Of a stretch of 64,000 bases of DNA, positions 24,968-32,963 are shown in pieces; position 1 is the stretch's first letter, and each line of letters starts with the position of its first letter. This DNA is from Nonomuraea sp. NEAU-A123. Lineage in GTDB: Bacteria > Actinomycetota > Actinomycetes > Streptosporangiales > Streptosporangiaceae. A model generated the notes under the pieces. The model searched no databases and had not been told where the DNA came from. It saw only the letters and a list, made by a program, of their open reading frames with translations. Made by a program: the position numbers and the translations under genes. The DNA lies in contig NZ_JAHFZZ010000009.1 of NCBI RefSeq assembly GCF_018603905.1, positions 186,001-250,000 of the forward strand. The letters are read 5' to 3'.

Positions 24968-26464
24968 TCATGCGGCCCTCCCGGTGGCGGCGTTCATCAC
25001 GCTCTCCTCGGTCGCGTCGGCGCGCGAGATCTCGGCGGTCAGCCGTCCCTCGTGCATGACCAGCACCCGGTCGGCCATGCCCAGCACCTCCGGCAGGTCG
25101 GAGGAGATCATGAGCACCGCGATGCCCTGCCCGGCCAGTTCCGACAGCAGCCGGTGTACCTCCGCCTTGGTGCCGACGTCGATGCCGCGGGTCGGTTCGT
25201 CCACGATCAGCACGGACGGCTTCGTGGCCAGCCACTTGGCCAGCACGACCTTCTGCTGGTTGCCGCCGGACAGCACGCCCACCCCGTCACTGAGCCGCGC
25301 GAACTTGAGCCGCAACCGCACAGCCCAGTCCTTGGCCCGGTCCCGCTCAGCCTGCCGCGAGATCGTCACACCCCGGCGCAGCGAACGCAGCCCGGTCAGG
25401 CCGATGTTGCGCTCGATCGACAGCTCCATGACCAGCCCCTGCTGGCGGCGGTCCTCCGGCACCAGGGCCAGGCCCGCGCCCATCGCCGCCGTCGGGCTCC
25501 CGGCGGGCAGCCGGCGGCCGTCCACGGACACCGAGCCCGCGTCCCAGCGGTCCACGCCGAAGACCGCCCTGGCCACCTCGCTGCGCCCGGCGCCCACCAG
25601 CCCGGCGAGCGCGACGATCTCGCCCCGCCGTACCTGGAAGGAGACGTCGGTGAAGACGCCCTCGCGGGTCAGCCGCTCCACCTGCAGCGCGACCTCGCCG
25701 AGCGGGGCCTCCTCCTTGGGGTAGAGCGCGCCGAGCTCGCGGCCCACCATGCGGCGTACCAGGTCGTCGTGGGTGAGCCCCGAGACGGGCTCGCTGGCGA
25801 TCCACGCGCCGTCGCGCAGCGTCGTGACCCGCTGGCAGAGCGAGAAGATCTCGTCCAGCCGGTGCGAGATGAACAGGATCGCGCAGCCGTGCTCGCGCAG
25901 CGCCTCGACCACCGAGAACAGCCGCGCCACCTCGTTGCCGGACAGCGCGGCGGTCGGCTCGTCCATGATCAGGACGCGGGCGTCGCGGGAGAGGGCCTTG
26001 GCGATCTCGACGAGCTGCTGGTCGGCGATGGACAGGCCGCGCGACGGCTGCTCGGGGTCGAGGGCGACGCCGAGCCGCTCGAACAGCTCCCGCGCCTGGC
26101 CGTGCATCGCCTTGCGGTCGATGCGGCCGAGGCCGCGGCGGGGCTGGCGGCCCATGAAGATGTTCTCGGCGACGGACAGGTCGGGGAAGAGCGTCGGCTC
26201 CTGGTAGATGACGGCCACTCCGGCCTGCTGGGCGTCGGCCGGTCCGGCGAAGACGACCGGCTCGCCGTTCAGCAGCACCTGGCCGGTGTCCGGCCGGTGG
26301 ACGCCGGCGAGGGTCTTGACGAGGGTCGACTTGCCCGCGCCGTTCTCCCCCGCCAGAGCGTGCGCCTCACCGGCGAACAGGTCGAGCGAGACCTCGCGCA
26401 GCGCTCTGACCGCTCCGAACGACTTGCTGACGTTCGCGAGCGCGAGTGTGGGGGTGACACTCAT
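24968..26464 (-). CDS. rhaT: Rhamnose ABC transporter ATPase (tandem-domain sugar ATPase)
   Basis: A 498-aa protein with two ABC domains, as in RbsA. The first has Walker A GENGAGKSTLVKTLAG, the signature LSIADQQLVEIAKAL and Walker B VLIMDEPTAALSG. The second has a degenerate Walker A (GLVGAGRSEVARAVFG), signature LSGGNQQKVVLAKWL and VLIVDEPTRGIDVG. The degenerate second P-loop is usual for this subclass. It is the first gene of the importer transcript, divergent from the kinase gene; an ACGTTTTAAT site lies just before its start. Confidence 0.93.
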   Translation of the reverse strand: MSVTPTLALANVSKSFGAVRALREVSLDLFAGEAHALAGENGAGKSTLVKTLAGVHRPDTGQVLLNGEPVVFAGPADAQQAGVAVIYQEPTLFPDLSVAENIFMGRQPRRGLGRIDRKAMHGQARELFERLGVALDPEQPSRGLSIADQQLVEIAKALSRDARVLIMDEPTAALSGNEVARLFSVVEALREHGCAILFISHRLDEIFSLCQRVTTLRDGAWIASEPVSGLTHDDLVRRMVGRELGALYPKEEAPLGEVALQVERLTREGVFTDVSFQVRRGEIVALAGLVGAGRSEVARAVFGVDRWDAGSVSVDGRRLPAGSPTAAMGAGLALVPEDRRQQGLVMELSIERNIGLTGLRSLRRGVTISRQAERDRAKDWAVRLRLKFARLSDGVGVLSGGNQQKVVLAKWLATKPSVLIVDEPTRGIDVGTKAEVHRLLSELAGQGIAVLMISSDLPEVLGMADRVLVMHEGRLTAEISRADATEESVMNAATGRAA

Positions 26465-26481
26465 GCATCCCTCCGGACAAC

Positions 26482-26493
26482 AAACGTTTTAAT
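26482..26493. promoter_or_regulatory. Putative LacI-type operator A (rhaT side)
   Basis: AAACGTTTTAAT, containing the palindrome AAACGTTT, lies 18-29 bp upstream of the rhaT start. The ten bases ACGTTTTAAT are repeated exactly at site B before rhaB. A central CG in an AT-rich palindrome fits LacI-family binding sites. The regulator encoded downstream of rhaB is the natural candidate. Confidence 0.5.
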
Positions 26494-26570
26494 AGCGACG
26501 AACCCGGAATCTAGGCGCTGGACCAGCAGTCGTCAATGCCTTCACCCCGCTTATGGCGTCTTTGTGATTG

Positions 26571-26582
26571 TTACGTTTTAAT
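26571..26582. promoter_or_regulatory. Putative LacI-type operator B (rhaB side)
   Basis: TTACGTTTTAAT lies 6-18 bp before the GTG start of rhaB and shares ACGTTTTAAT with site A. The two sites sit at opposite ends of the ~125-bp divergent promoter region, so one repressor could silence both transcripts. Confidence 0.5.
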
Positions 26583-26588
26583 CAGGGG

Positions 26589-27932
26589 GTGCGATTCACT
26601 GCCGTTGACCTTGGCGCCTCCAGCGGGCGAGTCATGAGTGCCGACGTATCGGCCGACAGCGTGCGGCTCGTGGAGGAACATCGCTTCCTCAACCGGCCCG
26701 TACGCGTGGCCGGGACGCTGCATTGGGACATCCTCTCCCTCTACCAGGGCCTGCTCGACGGGCTGCGCAAGGCCGGGCCGGCCGAGTCGGTCGGCATCGA
26801 CGCGTGGGCCATCGACTACGGCCTGCTCGACCGTGACGGGGCGCTGATCGGCAACCCGGTGCACTACCGCGACGGCCGCACCGAGAAGGTCACCGAGCGG
26901 ATCGACCCCTACGAGGTGACCGGGCTGCAGTTCCTCCGGTTCAACACGGTCAACCAGCTCGCCTGCGACCGGCTGGACCGGGCCGAGACGATGCTGCTGA
27001 TCCCCGACCTCCTGGGGTACTGGCTGACCGGCGAGCGCTGGGCCGAGCGCACCAACGCCTCGACGACCGGGCTGTACGACGTCACCAAGCGGGACTGGGC
27101 CTGGGAGCTGATCGCCCGCCTCGGGCTGCCAAGCCGGATTTTCCCCGAAATTTCGGATGGCGGCGTGGCGGCGCTGCGGTCCGACGTGGCCGCCGAGATC
27201 GGCTACACCACCTCCCTGGCCCAGGTGGGCTCGCACGACACCGCCTCGGCCGTGGTCGGCGTGCCCGCCACCGGCGACCGCTTCGCCTACATCTCCTGCG
27301 GCACCTGGTCCCTGGTCGGAGTCGAGCTGCCCGCCCCCGTGCTCACGGAGGAGAGCCGCCTGGCCAACTTCACCAACGAGGCCGGCATCGACGGCACCAC
27401 CCGCTACCTGCGCAACGTCATGGGCCTGTGGATCCTGCAGGAGTGCCTGCGCGTGTGGGACAACCCCTCGCTGGAGTCGTTGCTCGCCGCCGCCGCTGAG
27501 GCCAGGACCGACGCCGTCATCGATCCCGACGATCCGTCGTTCCTGCCGCCGGGTGACATGCCCGCCCGGATCGCGGACTACTGCGCGCGTACCGGGCAGA
27601 CGGCTCCAGAGGATCGGGCGCAGGCCGTACGATGCATCCTGCAGAGCCTCGCCCTCGCCTACCAGCGGGCCGTCGCCGACGCCGTCCGCCTGAGCGGGCG
27701 GCCGGTCGAGGTCGTCCACCTGGTGGGCGGCGGATCGCGTAACGCGTTGCTGTGCCAGCTCACCGCCGACGCGACCGGCCTGCCGGTCGTCGCGGGGCCC
27801 GTGGAGGCGGCCGCCCTGGGCAACGCGCTGGTCCAGGCGCGGGCCCGCGGCGTGGTCGGTGATTTGGCCGACATGCGAGATCTGGTACGACGAAGCGAGA
27901 GCCTGCGCACCTACGAGCCACGGGGGCAATGA
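26589..27932 (+). CDS. rhaB: L-rhamnulokinase (FGGY family)
   Basis: A 447-aa sugar kinase. Starting at GTG 26589 the product opens VRFTAVDLGASSGRVM, the phosphate-1 motif of the FGGY/actin-like fold; an upstream TTG would add residues encoded by the operator. Further motifs: GIDAWAIDYGLLDRDG, GSHDTASAVVGVPATGD, SCGTWSLVGVEL and HLVGGGSRNALLCQLTADAT (adenosine site). It phosphorylates L-rhamnulose at C1. A G-run lies directly against the GTG, leaving no usual spacing, so a leaderless transcript is possible. It overlaps the regulator gene by one base. Confidence 0.94.
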   Translation: MRFTAVDLGASSGRVMSADVSADSVRLVEEHRFLNRPVRVAGTLHWDILSLYQGLLDGLRKAGPAESVGIDAWAIDYGLLDRDGALIGNPVHYRDGRTEKVTERIDPYEVTGLQFLRFNTVNQLACDRLDRAETMLLIPDLLGYWLTGERWAERTNASTTGLYDVTKRDWAWELIARLGLPSRIFPEISDGGVAALRSDVAAEIGYTTSLAQVGSHDTASAVVGVPATGDRFAYISCGTWSLVGVELPAPVLTEESRLANFTNEAGIDGTTRYLRNVMGLWILQECLRVWDNPSLESLLAAAAEARTDAVIDPDDPSFLPPGDMPARIADYCARTGQTAPEDRAQAVRCILQSLALAYQRAVADAVRLSGRPVEVVHLVGGGSRNALLCQLTADATGLPVVAGPVEAAALGNALVQARARGVVGDLADMRDLVRRSESLRTYEPRGQ

Positions 27933-28936
27933 TGACGACGGTGAGCATCAAGGACGTCGCGGCCCGGGCCGGGGTGTCGCCCGGCACGGTGTCCAACGTG
28001 CTCAACCGTCCGGAGAAAGTGGCCGACTCCACCCGGATCCGCGTCGAATCGACGATCAGGGAGCTCGGCTTCGTCAGGCACGGCTCGGCGTCGACCCTGC
28101 GGGCCGGCCACAGCCGGACCGTCGGACTGTCCGTGATCGACATCGGCAACCCGTTCTTCACCGACGTGGCCGCCGGGGTGGAGGACGTGGCGAGCGAGCG
28201 CGGCTACGCCGTCATCCTCGGCAACTCCTCGGGCAGCCGGATGAAGGAGGAGCGCAACCTGCTGGTGTTCGCCGAACAGCGGGTGCGCGGAGTGCTCATC
28301 ACCCCGTCCGACGAGGACCCGGGCCGGCTCGACCAGCTACGGGGGCGCGGCATCTGCGTGGTGCTCGTCGACCATCCGGCCGAGCGCTCCGACCAGTGCG
28401 CGGTCGCCGTGAACGACGTGACCGGCGGCTCGATGGCCGTCGCGCACCTGCTGGACGGCGGCGCGGGCAGCCTCGGCTACGTCACGGGACCCGCCGTGAT
28501 CCGGCAGTGCCAGGACCGCAAGCGCGGCGCCGAGCAGGCGATGGCCGCGGGCGGCCGCGACCCGCGCGAACTGCTCGAGGTCGCGATGCCCGCCATGACG
28601 GCGAAGGCGGGCCAGCAGGCGGCCGAGAAGCTGCTCGCCGAGGGGTCGCTGCCGGACGCGCTGTTCTGCGCCAACGACCTGCTCGCGCTCGGCATGCTGC
28701 GCGGCCTGCTCCAGGCGGGCGTACGGGTGCCCGACGACGTGTCGCTGATCGGGTACGACGACATCGACTTCGCCTCGGCCTCCACGGTGTCGCTGACCTC
28801 GATCCGGCAGCCCACGTACCAGCTCGGCCGGGTGGCCACCGAGCTGCTGCTCGACGAGTGCGACAACCCGGCGACGCACGCGCACCAGCAGATCATGTTC
28901 CAACCTGATCTCGTCGTGAGGGAGTCCACGCGGTAG
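27932..28936 (+). CDS. LacI-family regulator of the rhamnose genes
   Basis: A 334-aa repressor with the N-terminal HTH SIKDVAARAGVSPGTVSNVL, hinge region, and effector domain (GLSVIDIGNPFFTDVAAGVE, DALFCANDLLALGMLRGLLQ, LIGYDDIDFASASTVSLTSI). Of two ATGs (27929 and 27932), the second is better spaced from GGGGG. It is translationally coupled to rhaB, which strongly implies control of this regulon, with rhamnose or rhamnulose as probable inducer. ACGTTTTAAT sites nearby are its likely targets. Confidence 0.93.
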   Translation: MTTVSIKDVAARAGVSPGTVSNVLNRPEKVADSTRIRVESTIRELGFVRHGSASTLRAGHSRTVGLSVIDIGNPFFTDVAAGVEDVASERGYAVILGNSSGSRMKEERNLLVFAEQRVRGVLITPSDEDPGRLDQLRGRGICVVLVDHPAERSDQCAVAVNDVTGGSMAVAHLLDGGAGSLGYVTGPAVIRQCQDRKRGAEQAMAAGGRDPRELLEVAMPAMTAKAGQQAAEKLLAEGSLPDALFCANDLLALGMLRGLLQAGVRVPDDVSLIGYDDIDFASASTVSLTSIRQPTYQLGRVATELLLDECDNPATHAHQQIMFQPDLVVRESTR

Positions 28937-28968
28937 GTTGTGGCGCAAACCGACAAACGGGGTTGATC

Positions 28969-29463
28969 ATGCCAAATGGTGCCCGTCATGCGCTCGGGGT
29001 GGTCGCGGGACTGCTCCTCCCTCCGTTGATCGCCGTCGGACTGTTCTACGGCGTCGATCAGGTCAGTCGTAATTACCAGCAGTTCATGGTCTCCTGGGTC
29101 GGGCTCGGGGTGCTGCTGGTCTCGGGGGTCCTGCTCACGTTCCTGCTCAGCTCGCGGCTGTCGCCCGTCGCCTCGCTGGTGGGCGGGCTGGAGTTCACCG
29201 CGTTCGGCGTCCTGCCGTTCCTGGACATCATCGGACTTCATCTGATCCCCGATCGACTGTTCGGCGATGTGCTCTGGTCCGGGTTCCTGACTGTGGCCTA
29301 CACCGGGCTGCTGCTGATGTTCGGCGTGATGCTGCTGGTGAGCTCGGCCTTCCCGTCCCGCTGGCGGACGACCCCGCGCGCCGTCCCGGCCGGACCCGTG
29401 TACGGGGTGATCCCGCCGTACCAGGGACCGGAGGACGCGACCCGGCCGATCCACCGCGATTGA
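28969..29463 (+). CDS. Integral membrane protein (164 aa)
   Basis: It starts at ATG 28969 (MPNGARHALGVVAGLLLPPL) and has four hydrophobic segments: roughly residues 8-26, 42-60, 68-90 and 103-126. The C-terminal tail is Pro-rich, with GPVYGVIPPYQG. No family assigned. Its stop lies 35 bp before the cyclodeaminase-like gene, so the two may be co-transcribed. Confidence 0.75.
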   Translation: MPNGARHALGVVAGLLLPPLIAVGLFYGVDQVSRNYQQFMVSWVGLGVLLVSGVLLTFLLSSRLSPVASLVGGLEFTAFGVLPFLDIIGLHLIPDRLFGDVLWSGFLTVAYTGLLLMFGVMLLVSSAFPSRWRTTPRAVPAGPVYGVIPPYQGPEDATRPIHRD

Positions 29464-29498
29464 TCGTCGACGCGGGCGTGGCCTGGCAGAATGCCGCC

Positions 29499-30104
29499 AT
29501 GCGCGACTCCAGGATCGTCGATTTCCTCGCCCAGCTCGCCGCCCACACACCCGCGCCGGGCGGCGGGGCCACCGCGGCGCTGCACGCGGCACAGGCCGCC
29601 GCGCTGCTCGGCATGGTCGCCCGCTACACCACCGGCGAGAAGTACACCGACCACGCCGAGGCCATCGTCACGCTGATCGCCGAGACCGACACGATGCGCG
29701 CACGGGCGCTGCGGCTGCTGGAGGAGGACGCGGTGGCCTTCACCGCGGTGAGCGACGCCTACCGCCTGCCGAAGGGCCCGGAACGCAGCGCGGCGATCGC
29801 CTCGGCCCTCGTCGGCGCGGCCGAACCACCCGCCAGGGTCGTCGAAACGGCCACGCGCCTGGTCGAGCTCTGCGAGCAACTGCTGCCGATCGGCAACCCC
29901 AACGTGATCACGGACGTGGCGGCGGCCGCCGACGCGGCACGCGCCGCACTCACGACCGCACGGGTGAACGTCGAGATCAACCTGAGCGGCATCAAGGACG
30001 AAAAAGCCCGCGACACGCTCCGCACCCGCCTAGCCGACGTGGACGCCACAGTCGCCCGAGCGGACCAGGTGACGGCCACCGTCCGCGAGAGCCTCACCAC
30101 GTGA
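29499..30104 (+). CDS. Formiminotransferase-cyclodeaminase-like protein (FTCD_C domain)
   Basis: A 201-aa all-helical protein. The start ATG 29499 gives MRDSRIVDFLAQLAAHTPAP followed by GGGATAAL. That glycine-rich APGGG block is characteristic of the cyclodeaminase domain, as is GNPNVITDVAAAADAARAAL. The family releases ammonia from formimino-tetrahydrofolate to give methenyl-THF, although stand-alone homologues may act otherwise. A FolD-like gene follows, which supports a folate one-carbon role. An in-frame TTG at 29460 is a less likely start. Confidence 0.85.
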   Translation: MRDSRIVDFLAQLAAHTPAPGGGATAALHAAQAAALLGMVARYTTGEKYTDHAEAIVTLIAETDTMRARALRLLEEDAVAFTAVSDAYRLPKGPERSAAIASALVGAAEPPARVVETATRLVELCEQLLPIGNPNVITDVAAAADAARAALTTARVNVEINLSGIKDEKARDTLRTRLADVDATVARADQVTATVRESLTT

Positions 30105-30182
30105 CCGTCCACCTTCCCGATCTACGCCCTCAGGACGCGGCCTATCCGGACGCGCCGCATGCGTACGACCTTGACGCACGCC

Positions 30183-30360
30183 ACCCAAGCGCACTCCCGG
30201 TCCCGCGCCACCCGAACGCGCACCACCTAGACCTCCGCCACCCAACCGCGCTCCCACAGCCGCGCAACCCAAGCGCACTCCCGGACCCGCGCCACCCGAA
30301 CGCGCACCACCTAGACCTCCGCCACCCAACCGCGCTCCCGCACCCGCGCCACCCAGGCGC
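30183..30360. repeat. 84-bp tandem repeat (two copies) with ~28-bp sub-repeats
   Basis: The unit starting AAGCGCACTCCCGG occurs at 30187 and 30271, exactly 84 bp apart, and continues degenerately to about 30360. Inside each unit, CGCCACCC recurs at shorter intervals. The + strand is open from a GTG at 30101, which overlaps the cyclodeaminase stop, through 30502 and would encode a His/Pro-rich repeat (RHPNAHHLDLRHPTALPHPR). The period is divisible by three. Translation is unproven; a minisatellite is equally likely. Confidence 0.8.
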
Positions 30361-30482
30361 GCACTACCTTCGACCCGCAACCCCCGAGTCCACGCCCCTG
30401 GAAGCGCGCCCACCGCCATGCGCGCCACGTTGTGCGGGGGGGACGGTCACGGGGTCGCCGGGGCGTACGAGAGGATCGACGG

Positions 30483-31310
30483 GTGAAGACGCTGACGGGT
30501 AAGGAACTGGCCGCCGCCATCAGGGCGGAGACGGCGGAGCGGGTGGCGGCCGGGCCGCAGCCGAAGCTGGCCGTCGTGGTCGCGACCGCAGACGAGGCGA
30601 GTCTCTGGTACGTACGGTCGATCGCCAAGGCCGCCTCAGGCGTGGGCATCGCCTGCGACCTCGCCGACCTGGGCCCTGGCGCCACGGCCACCGGCATCCG
30701 CGAGACGCTCGAACGGCTCAGCGCCGACCCGGGCGTACACGGCGTCATGCTGCAGACCCCGCTCCCCCCGGGCGCGTCGGCGCAGGAGCTGGCCGCCGCC
30801 ATCGACCCGGCCAAGGACGTGGACGGCGCCAACCCGCTGTCCCTGGGCCGCCTGGCCGCCGGGCTGCCCGCGTTCGCCCCGGCCACCGCGGCCGCCGTGC
30901 TGGCGCTGCTCGATCACTACGGAGTCGAGCTGGCGGGCCGCCGGGCCGTGGTCGTCGGCCGTTCGACCGTGGTCGGCAAGCCCCTGGCCCACCTCCTGCT
31001 CGACCGGAACGCGACAGTGACCGTCTGCCATTCGCGAACCCGCGACCTGGCGGCCGTCACGTCCACGGCCGAGGTGCTGGTCGCGGCCGTCGGGCGGGCC
31101 GGGCTGATCGGGGCGGAGCACGTGGCGCCCGGCGCGGTCGTCATCGACGTCGGCACCAACCCCACCGAAGACGGCGGCCTGGCCGGCGACGTGGACTCCG
31201 CCGCAGTCACGGACCGAGCCGGAGCACTGACGCCGGTGCCGGGCGGCGTCGGCCCGGTGACGACCGCACTCCTGCTGCGGCACACCGCTCAGGCGGCGGA
31301 CCTGATGTGA
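30483..31310 (+). CDS. FolD-like methylenetetrahydrofolate dehydrogenase lacking the catalytic Lys
   Basis: A 275-aa FolD homologue. The start GTG 30483 follows GAGAGG. Conserved parts: PAKDVDGANPLSLGRL, VVVGRSTVVGKPLAHLLLDR (NADP site), VIDVGTNPTEDGGLAGDVD and TPVPGGVGPVTTALLLRHT. In FolD proteins the pattern YxxxK supplies the catalytic Lys (E. coli Lys54). Here the segment is WYVRSIAKA, so that position is Ile47 and only the second Lys (49) is kept. The cyclohydrolase step depends on that Lys. The enzyme may therefore be a dehydrogenase only, or a paralogue with a new role. A second FolD probably exists elsewhere. Confidence 0.88.
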   Translation: MKTLTGKELAAAIRAETAERVAAGPQPKLAVVVATADEASLWYVRSIAKAASGVGIACDLADLGPGATATGIRETLERLSADPGVHGVMLQTPLPPGASAQELAAAIDPAKDVDGANPLSLGRLAAGLPAFAPATAAAVLALLDHYGVELAGRRAVVVGRSTVVGKPLAHLLLDRNATVTVCHSRTRDLAAVTSTAEVLVAAVGRAGLIGAEHVAPGAVVIDVGTNPTEDGGLAGDVDSAAVTDRAGALTPVPGGVGPVTTALLLRHTAQAADLM

Positions 31311-31410
31311 GCGGGTGGACGACCGAAAATGCCGACACCGGAAGGTGACGTGCCAGACGGCCGGAACCGCGCCCTGGAGGACGTCGACGCATCCGGCCCC
31401 AGAGAGCGTT

Positions 31411-31612
31411 GATGCGTGACGTACCAGAAGGCTCCGGAACGGGTCGATGCGTGATGTACCAGACGGCCCGGGAGGACGTCCGATGCGTGACGTACCAGAC
31501 GCCCCCCGGAGGACGTCCGATCCGTGACATGCCAGACGACCCCGAAGGACGTCCGATCCGTGACATGCCAGACGACCGAGATAGCGACGCTGGAGGGTGT
31601 CGATGCGTGACG
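31411..31612. repeat. ~36-bp minisatellite copied from the next gene's start region
   Basis: Copies beginning GATGCGTGAC or GATCCGTGAC start at 31411, 31446, 31482, 31519, 31555 and 31602. Most contain GTACCAGACG and GGAGGACGTC. The last copy is the ribosome-site and start-codon region of the GATase gene (GTCGATGCGTGACGTG). The unit seems to be a multiplied translation-start segment, giving several ATG and GGAGG sequences in the 5' region. Confidence 0.85.
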
Positions 31613-32280
31613 TGCTGATCGTGCAGAACAGCAGGAGCGGCGGCCCCGGCCGCCTAGGCGGCTGGCTGGAGGAGGCGGGGCTGCGGCTCGACGTCGTACC
31701 CGCCTATGACAGCACCCCGCTGCCCGCGCGGCTGTCGCACGGTGCCATGATCATGCTGGGCGGCGGCTTCCTGCCGAGTGACGACGACCGGGCACCGTGG
31801 CTGGCCACGGCCAGGAGCCTGGTCGCGCAGGCGCTGGATGAGGGGGTGCCGCTGTTCGGCATCTGCCTGGGCGGGCAGATGATCGCCGAGGTCGCGGGCG
31901 GCGAGGTGACCCCTGACGCGGGGGCCCCGGAGAACGGCAGCCTTCCCGTGACCCTGCGGCCCGAGGCGGCCGACGACGTGCTCTTCTACGGCCTGCCCGA
32001 GGTGGTGCCCGCCATCGAGCACCACATCGACGCGATCACCGCCTTGCCGCCGGGGGCCGCCTGGCTGGCGCAGACCACGGACTGCCCGTACCAGGCGTTC
32101 CGCGTCGGGGAGCTGGCGTGGGGGGTGCAGTTCCATCCCGAGGTGCTGCCGGCGCGCATCCGCGAGTGGCGGGTGGACGGTTTCGACCCGGACGCGGTCT
32201 ATGCCCAGGCGGTGGCCGACGAGCCGGTGTCGACGCCGATCTGGCGCGAGGTGGCCACCCGCTTCGCCAAGCTCGCATGA
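31603..32280 (+). CDS. Class I glutamine amidotransferase-like protein
   Basis: A 225-aa single-domain GATase. The start ATG 31603 is preceded by GGAGGG at proper distance. The nucleophile elbow is FGICLGGQMIAEVAGG (Cys) and the His-Glu pair is WGVQFHPEVL, so the triad is intact. Stand-alone proteins of this type hydrolyse gamma-glutamyl amides or supply ammonia to a partner; no synthetase partner is adjacent. Its stop overlaps the next gene (ATGA). Confidence 0.88.
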   Translation: MRDVLIVQNSRSGGPGRLGGWLEEAGLRLDVVPAYDSTPLPARLSHGAMIMLGGGFLPSDDDRAPWLATARSLVAQALDEGVPLFGICLGGQMIAEVAGGEVTPDAGAPENGSLPVTLRPEAADDVLFYGLPEVVPAIEHHIDAITALPPGAAWLAQTTDCPYQAFRVGELAWGVQFHPEVLPARIREWRVDGFDPDAVYAQAVADEPVSTPIWREVATRFAKLA

Positions 32281-32825
32281 GCGAGGCTCGGGTGACGGGC
32301 CGCTACCCGGCCGGGCTCACGGCGCTGGTGGTGCCGGTGCCGGAGGCCGAACCGGTTGTGGGCCGCTGGCGGGCGGCGCTCGATCCAGCCGCGGCGTACG
32401 GGGTGCCGGCGCATGTGACGGTGATGTACCCCTTCCTGCCGCTTGATGCTGTTGACCGGGAGGCGCTGGCTGAGCTGTTCGCCGGGTATGCGGCGTTCGA
32501 TGTGGTGTTCGCCAGGTGTGCGCGGCTGCCCACGTTGCTGTATCTGGAGCCAGTGCCCGGCGAGCCGTTCGTCCGGCTCACGCACGCGGTGACCGGGCGC
32601 TGGCCGGAGGCCCGGCCGTACGGAGGCAAGTACGAAACGGTGATGCCACACCTTTCGATCGGGTACGAGAACGACGGCGCCGCCCTCGACGAGGCGGGGA
32701 CGGCGATCGAGCGAGGGCTGCCGGTCACGGCGCGGGTGGGGGCGGTCCAACTGGTGGCGTACGACGGCACGGTCTGGCAGGTGGTCGAGGACTTCCCGTT
32801 GACGGCGGCAGGCTCGCCTCCCTAG
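32277..32825 (+). CDS. 2H-phosphoesterase (2'-5' RNA ligase family)
   Basis: A 182-aa protein with the two HxT/S motifs that define the family: PAHVTVMYPF (residues ~43-52) and MPHLSIGYEN (~125-134). Members cleave or ligate 2',5'-linked or cyclic phosphates in RNA or nucleotides; the physiological substrate here is unknown. The start overlaps the GATase stop by four bases. A degraded copy of its last ~100 bp is found at 39768-39906. Confidence 0.88.
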   Translation: MSEARVTGRYPAGLTALVVPVPEAEPVVGRWRAALDPAAAYGVPAHVTVMYPFLPLDAVDREALAELFAGYAAFDVVFARCARLPTLLYLEPVPGEPFVRLTHAVTGRWPEARPYGGKYETVMPHLSIGYENDGAALDEAGTAIERGLPVTARVGAVQLVAYDGTVWQVVEDFPLTAAGSPP

Positions 32826-32904
32826 GCACACATCAGGCCACCGACACCGCACAGGCGCGTCAGCTCACGTACGGCCTCTCGCTCTCTGACCCGTCAGCTC
32901 ACCT

Positions 32905-32950
32905 ACGGACTCATAATCCGTGGGTCATGGGTTCGAGTCCCACCCGCCCA
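32905..32950 (+). tRNA. 3' fragment of a tRNA-Met(CAT) gene (partial; possible attachment site)
   Basis: A perfect anticodon arm (ACGGA, loop CTCATAA with anticodon CAT at 32912-32914, TCCGT) is followed by a 5-nt variable region. Then come a T arm (ATGGG, TTCGAGT, CCCAC, with one mismatched pair) and CCGCCCA, the 3' half of an acceptor stem. No D arm or 5' acceptor strand (expected TGGGCGG) lies upstream. Integrating elements commonly target the anticodon-to-3' part of tRNA genes and leave such fragments. Confidence 0.65.
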
Positions 32951-32963
32951 GGCACAGACGAAC

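Noticed and set aside
31411..31612. CRISPR-like array
   Set aside because: The units are contiguous and degenerate and derive from the adjacent gene start; there are no unique spacers.
31409..31618. Short ORF made of RDMPD/VTYQT repeats
   Set aside because: It is only the translation of the minisatellite, and it overlaps the real GATase start.
32826..32952. A complete tRNA gene
   Set aside because: Only the anticodon arm to the 3' end is present; no 5' acceptor strand or D arm can be paired.
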